From: Stentor coeruleus
Lineage: Eukaryota; Ciliophora; Heterotrichea; Heterotrichida; Stentoridae
Length of the DNA stretch: 64,000 nucleotides
Assembly (NCBI GenBank): GCA_001970955.1
Contig: MPUH01000143.1
Span: 31,944-95,943, forward strand
Reading direction: 5' to 3'
The position numbers and the translations under genes are program-made. The notes under the pieces were generated by a model. That model was not told the DNA's origin, made no database searches, and worked only from the letters and a program-made list of their open reading frames with translations. Below, in pieces: positions 61,175-64,000 of this stretch (positions within the stretch are counted from its first letter, which is position 1; each line of letters opens with the position of its first letter).

Positions 61175-61750
61175 ATGACAAGCCTAGCTAAGCCTCGAGT
61201 CCTTGCCCAGCACTTTGATGATTCTCCGCTTTTCTCTTTCTCTAGTAGGTCTAATTCCCCTACTATCACTCACAAAATCTCTACCATCCCATTTGAGTTC
61301 ACTGAAAACACTCGTCCAGGATCATTTGTCTCTTATCAAACTCCAGCAACTCGTTTTTCTTCAATGTCTGGGACAAATGAGGCTTATGTAAAGCTTTCAG
61401 ATGACTCTCTTATCAAACTTCATGAGAAAATGATAAAAATCAAAGAAAACTATGATGCTAATTATACAGAACGTCCTCTTCAATTGGATATTCCTGAACT
61501 TCACACTGAAGAACTTGCATTTGATGAAGGAATCCCATCATTACGTTGGTGTGCTTATTGCGGATGTGAAACTGCTACTGAAATTTATTATGAAAATTCT
61601 TCAAAGACCTTTTGGAGCTCGGTGGCAATTTTTTTTTCTGGAGGAATTTTTGGGTGTTTTATGATCCCTTATGCGATGAAAAGCTGTAAAGATTTACATG
61701 TTAGGTGCCATAGGTGCAAACATAAACTAGATCGACCTGAAGCTTTTTAG
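61175..61750 (+). CDS. LITAF-domain protein (paralogue 2)
   Basis: 191 residues, same layout as the gene at 9086: Ser/Pro-rich N-terminus, then a LITAF domain at about 120-191 with LRWCAYCGCET, the membrane-inserting FWSSVAIFFSGGIFGCFMIP, and SCKDLHVRCHRCK. The stretch IPSLRWCAYC is shared nearly word for word with paralogue 1. The disordered N-terminal halves are unrelated by eye. Likely an endosomal or lysosomal membrane-associated zinc protein. Confidence 0.88.
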   Translation: MTSLAKPRVLAQHFDDSPLFSFSSRSNSPTITHKISTIPFEFTENTRPGSFVSYQTPATRFSSMSGTNEAYVKLSDDSLIKLHEKMIKIKENYDANYTERPLQLDIPELHTEELAFDEGIPSLRWCAYCGCETATEIYYENSSKTFWSSVAIFFSGGIFGCFMIPYAMKSCKDLHVRCHRCKHKLDRPEAF

Positions 61751-62156
61751 TGTTGTATTTAATAATGGGTTTTTTTATAAGTATGAGAAATGAAAAATTG
61801 TATTGATTAGTGTTAAGTGATTAGGAGTTTTAATTTTTTTTTTTTTTTATGTTGAGTATAAAGAGATTATTTATATGTATTAAGTTTTTTTTTAATGCTT
61901 TAAAGTATGCCCCACACATCTGCTAGAAGCAAAATAAAATTTTGTAAATAATGGATGGGAAAATCTTTATAAATAGCTTAAGGCTCTTAAAATTAACACT
62001 TCGGAGGTAAAATTAGCATGGTTTTTGATTCTTATTTGACTCCATATTATTTTGACAAAAATTGTTCTTCTATCCATAATATTTTTATCATTACTAAAAC
62101 GCTATGATTTGATAATCTTTTTTGTTTTTATAACAATTTATTGAGCTCTTTTTGCT
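61751..62156. other. 3' flank of LITAF paralogue 2
   Basis: AT-rich with long T runs. No feature recognised. Confidence 0.35.
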
Positions 62157-63600
62157 TTATATTCTATCTTCATCCTTAAGCACAGTCAATTGACGAGATC
62201 CAAAATCTTTCTTTTCTTCGTTTTGATCAGGGAAAATGAAATTTTCATTTCCATGCACTGGGAATATTGATTGCAATATTTTTTTGGCTTCCAATCAATA
62301 AACAATCTTACTTAAGGCAATCCTTAATAGATTAGATTCATTAAAATAAAATAATAATAGCATTATAAAGTTAAAAATACTAAAAGGTATAATCGATAAC
62401 TTTTTTCTAACAATATTTTATAATGATTTAGATATCTTTACAGAGAAACTTATTAAAATCATTCATAAAAATCAAATATAAAATGGAGAATTTTGTGGTA
62501 ATTGGCCGAGTTCTATTGAAAACATACTGAAATTATCAGGTTTACCAATTTTAACTAAATAGAAGTGCTTTGATATTCTTCTGAAAAAATCGCTAACTTC
62601 AAGTATCTCACTCTGAGTATTATTTTGCAGAATTTTTAATCAGGGAAATATTTCCGTTAGATTATTTTTTAAATCCGAAGTTTTTTTTTTATGCAATAAA
62701 AGTTACTTTAAGAGAATCTAAGCATTTTAAAGTTTTACAAGAACGACTAACTTAATTGCAAACCAAATCAAAGGAACTAAAATCTAAAATTTATTCTAAT
62801 TTTTTATTAAAACTCATTCAAATAATAAAAAAGTCTGAATAAAGAGCAGCATATTATAAGCAGAATTTCACTGATTTTTGCAAATATATTATCAACTCTA
62901 ATATTATATTCGAATTCATTGAGAAATCTAATCTAGCATATAATTTTAGAAATAAATTGAAATTTCAATACTAAAAAGCACTTTTTAAAAAACTAAAAAT
63001 AAAGCCAAAAGTAAAAAAAAATATATCAGAAAGTAAAATATCCTATATTTTTGGTCACTTAAAAAATGATTTCCATTTATTATACAATATAATATATTAT
63101 AGAACATAATTTCTAATGCAGAAAAAAGTTAGAATTCAAACAAGATGCTCGAGTTTAAGAAAATACTTAATCTAACGTGAATTATTAATGAATTTTATCT
63201 TCAAAATTGAATTTTTTATTACAATAAATTACTGTGATATGAAATAAATTTGATAAATACTTGAAGTTTTAAAAATTTTGAAAAAAATTATTGTTAAACA
63301 TCTCAAAAAAAAAACATTTGGAACGAAGATTTAGAAGATTTTGAGCATTATCAATGCTAACGATAAAAATAAAAAATGAATTTAGATGAAACAGGAATTT
63401 TATATTTAATGGATAATTTATTTGAATTCAATTTAATTGTTCAGATTTTTATGTTTTCATGAACTGAGTCATTATAAGGAGTAAATATATAGGCAACAGA
63501 ACAAATCTGATTCCAATCCTAAGGAAAAACCTTAGAGCACTATTTGAAGTTATAAGCTACAGGAACAAGTATATATAAAGGGTTGTTAGAATAAAAAAAG
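62157..63600 (-). pseudogene. decayed gene, probably membrane protein
   Basis: On the minus strand the best-preserved part (62157 to about 62660) keeps one frame. It contains SEILEVSDFFRRISKHF, YLVKIGKPDNFSMFSIEL, EAKKILQSIFPVHGNENF and GSRQLTVLKDEDRI, then TAA at 62157. Inside are four TGA and one TAA. Farther upstream (about 62830-62930) NEFEYNIRVDNIFAKISEIL followed by a hydrophobic stretch appears in another frame. Near 63480-63560, DWNQICSVAYIFTPYNDSV is flanked by stops. The tract looks like one long decayed gene; the family is not recognised, though membrane segments are suggested. Confidence 0.55.
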
Positions 63601-63913
63601 CATAATTAAGATGAGATCAGCATTTTGGTGGGATTTATAAAACACGAAAGAATATCATTGGGATTGAGAAAGAAGAAAGAACCTAAAAGCAAAACAAGAA
63701 AATCTAAGAAATAAACTCAACTTTTAAGTAGACTCATACGAAATATATAAAGTATGAAGATAGTAGATAAGTAAAAATTTAAATTTTTAATTATAAAGAG
63801 TTGAAGTCTTAATGAAAAGAGAGTAATTTATTTCAATTAAAAAAACATGAATTAGAAGACTGAAAATAAATAATTAAATTGTAAAAAAAATTATATCCAG
63901 AGATCATGATAAC

Positions 63914-64000
63914 ATGCGACAAAACAGGCTGATAACCAAAACCCAGCAGCTTAATCAAAGACTAGCAAGCAGAACCATGTATACTCAAGGACAACCACTT
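63914..64000 (+). CDS. start of a gene running off the window
   Basis: From the ATG at 63914, 29 codons are open to the last base. The codons are far less AT-rich than the surrounding DNA and rich in Gln, Arg and Thr (MRQNRLITKTQQLNQRL). Too short to assign a family. Confidence 0.45.
   Translation, partial: MRQNRLITKTQQLNQRLASRTMYTQGQPL

Noticed and set aside
1-64000. tRNA, rRNA, CRISPR array or telomeric repeat
   Set aside because: I looked for tRNA B-box-like words with pairing arms, direct-repeat arrays with spacers, and CCCTAA-type tracts, and found none I could support. A tRNA-specific scan would be decisive.

Overview
The window reads as macronuclear DNA of a heterotrich ciliate, most likely Stentor coeruleus or a close relative. 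It is strongly AT-rich and gene-dense, and genes use the standard code (open frames end at TAA/TAG and TGA is not needed as sense). The four introns I could place are only 15 or 16 nt long, GTA...TAG, which is established as typical of Stentor. Gene content also fits a ciliate: a tubulin ligase-like enzyme, a CCDC61/VFL3 basal-body protein, a hybrid histidine kinase and a giant Notch-repeat/beta-helix multi-TM protein.

Layout. 1-7 kb: two tandem XPR1-type SPX-EXS phosphate-exporter genes, separated by a decayed piggyBac-family transposase and by a remnant of the small convergent gene that survives intact only after copy 2. 7-14 kb: an MFS transporter, a small split gene, a LITAF-domain gene, a WD40 protein and AP-3 mu (tight tandem pair), and a repeat protein. 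14-24 kb: a small membrane protein, the about 2,373-residue LNR/beta-helix/multi-TM receptor-like gene, and a split gene starting 16 bp after it. 24-29 kb: a possible lipid-anchored protein, gene relics, a tail-anchored coiled-coil protein, DPH3, and a broken dipeptidyl-peptidase III gene. 29-40 kb: RNA polymerase I largest subunit, CCDC61, an IQ-type basic protein, a DUF229 sulfatase-like protein. 40-51 kb: Cdc14 phosphatase, an importin-beta family receptor, Arp8, a divergent homeodomain protein, decayed DNA, and an HSF-type factor. 51-64 kb: a CMGC-like kinase with altered motifs, a hybrid histidine kinase, a TTLL ligase overlapping tail-to-tail with an unknown gene, a second LITAF gene, a long decayed region, and the start of one more gene.

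Assembly. There are twelve single N bases. Eleven are flanked by a direct duplication of about 65-190 bp that is identical or nearly so, so they look like contig or haplotype joins where overlapping ends were not merged. Several sit inside genes (AP-3 mu, the LNR protein, the coiled-coil protein, RPA1, importin, the 59377 gene). Removing one copy restores a single frame or removes a duplicated peptide. The N at 50174 is the only one without matching flanks.

The genes are mostly unrelated housekeeping and cytoskeletal/signalling functions. I see no operon-like pathway. The most unusual signals are the relics: a piggyBac transposase with more than 25 in-frame stops but only one net frame change, a DPP3 pseudogene with four recognisable motif blocks, and other decayed coding tracts. 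There is also a strong alternation of G-rich and C-rich strands along the window.
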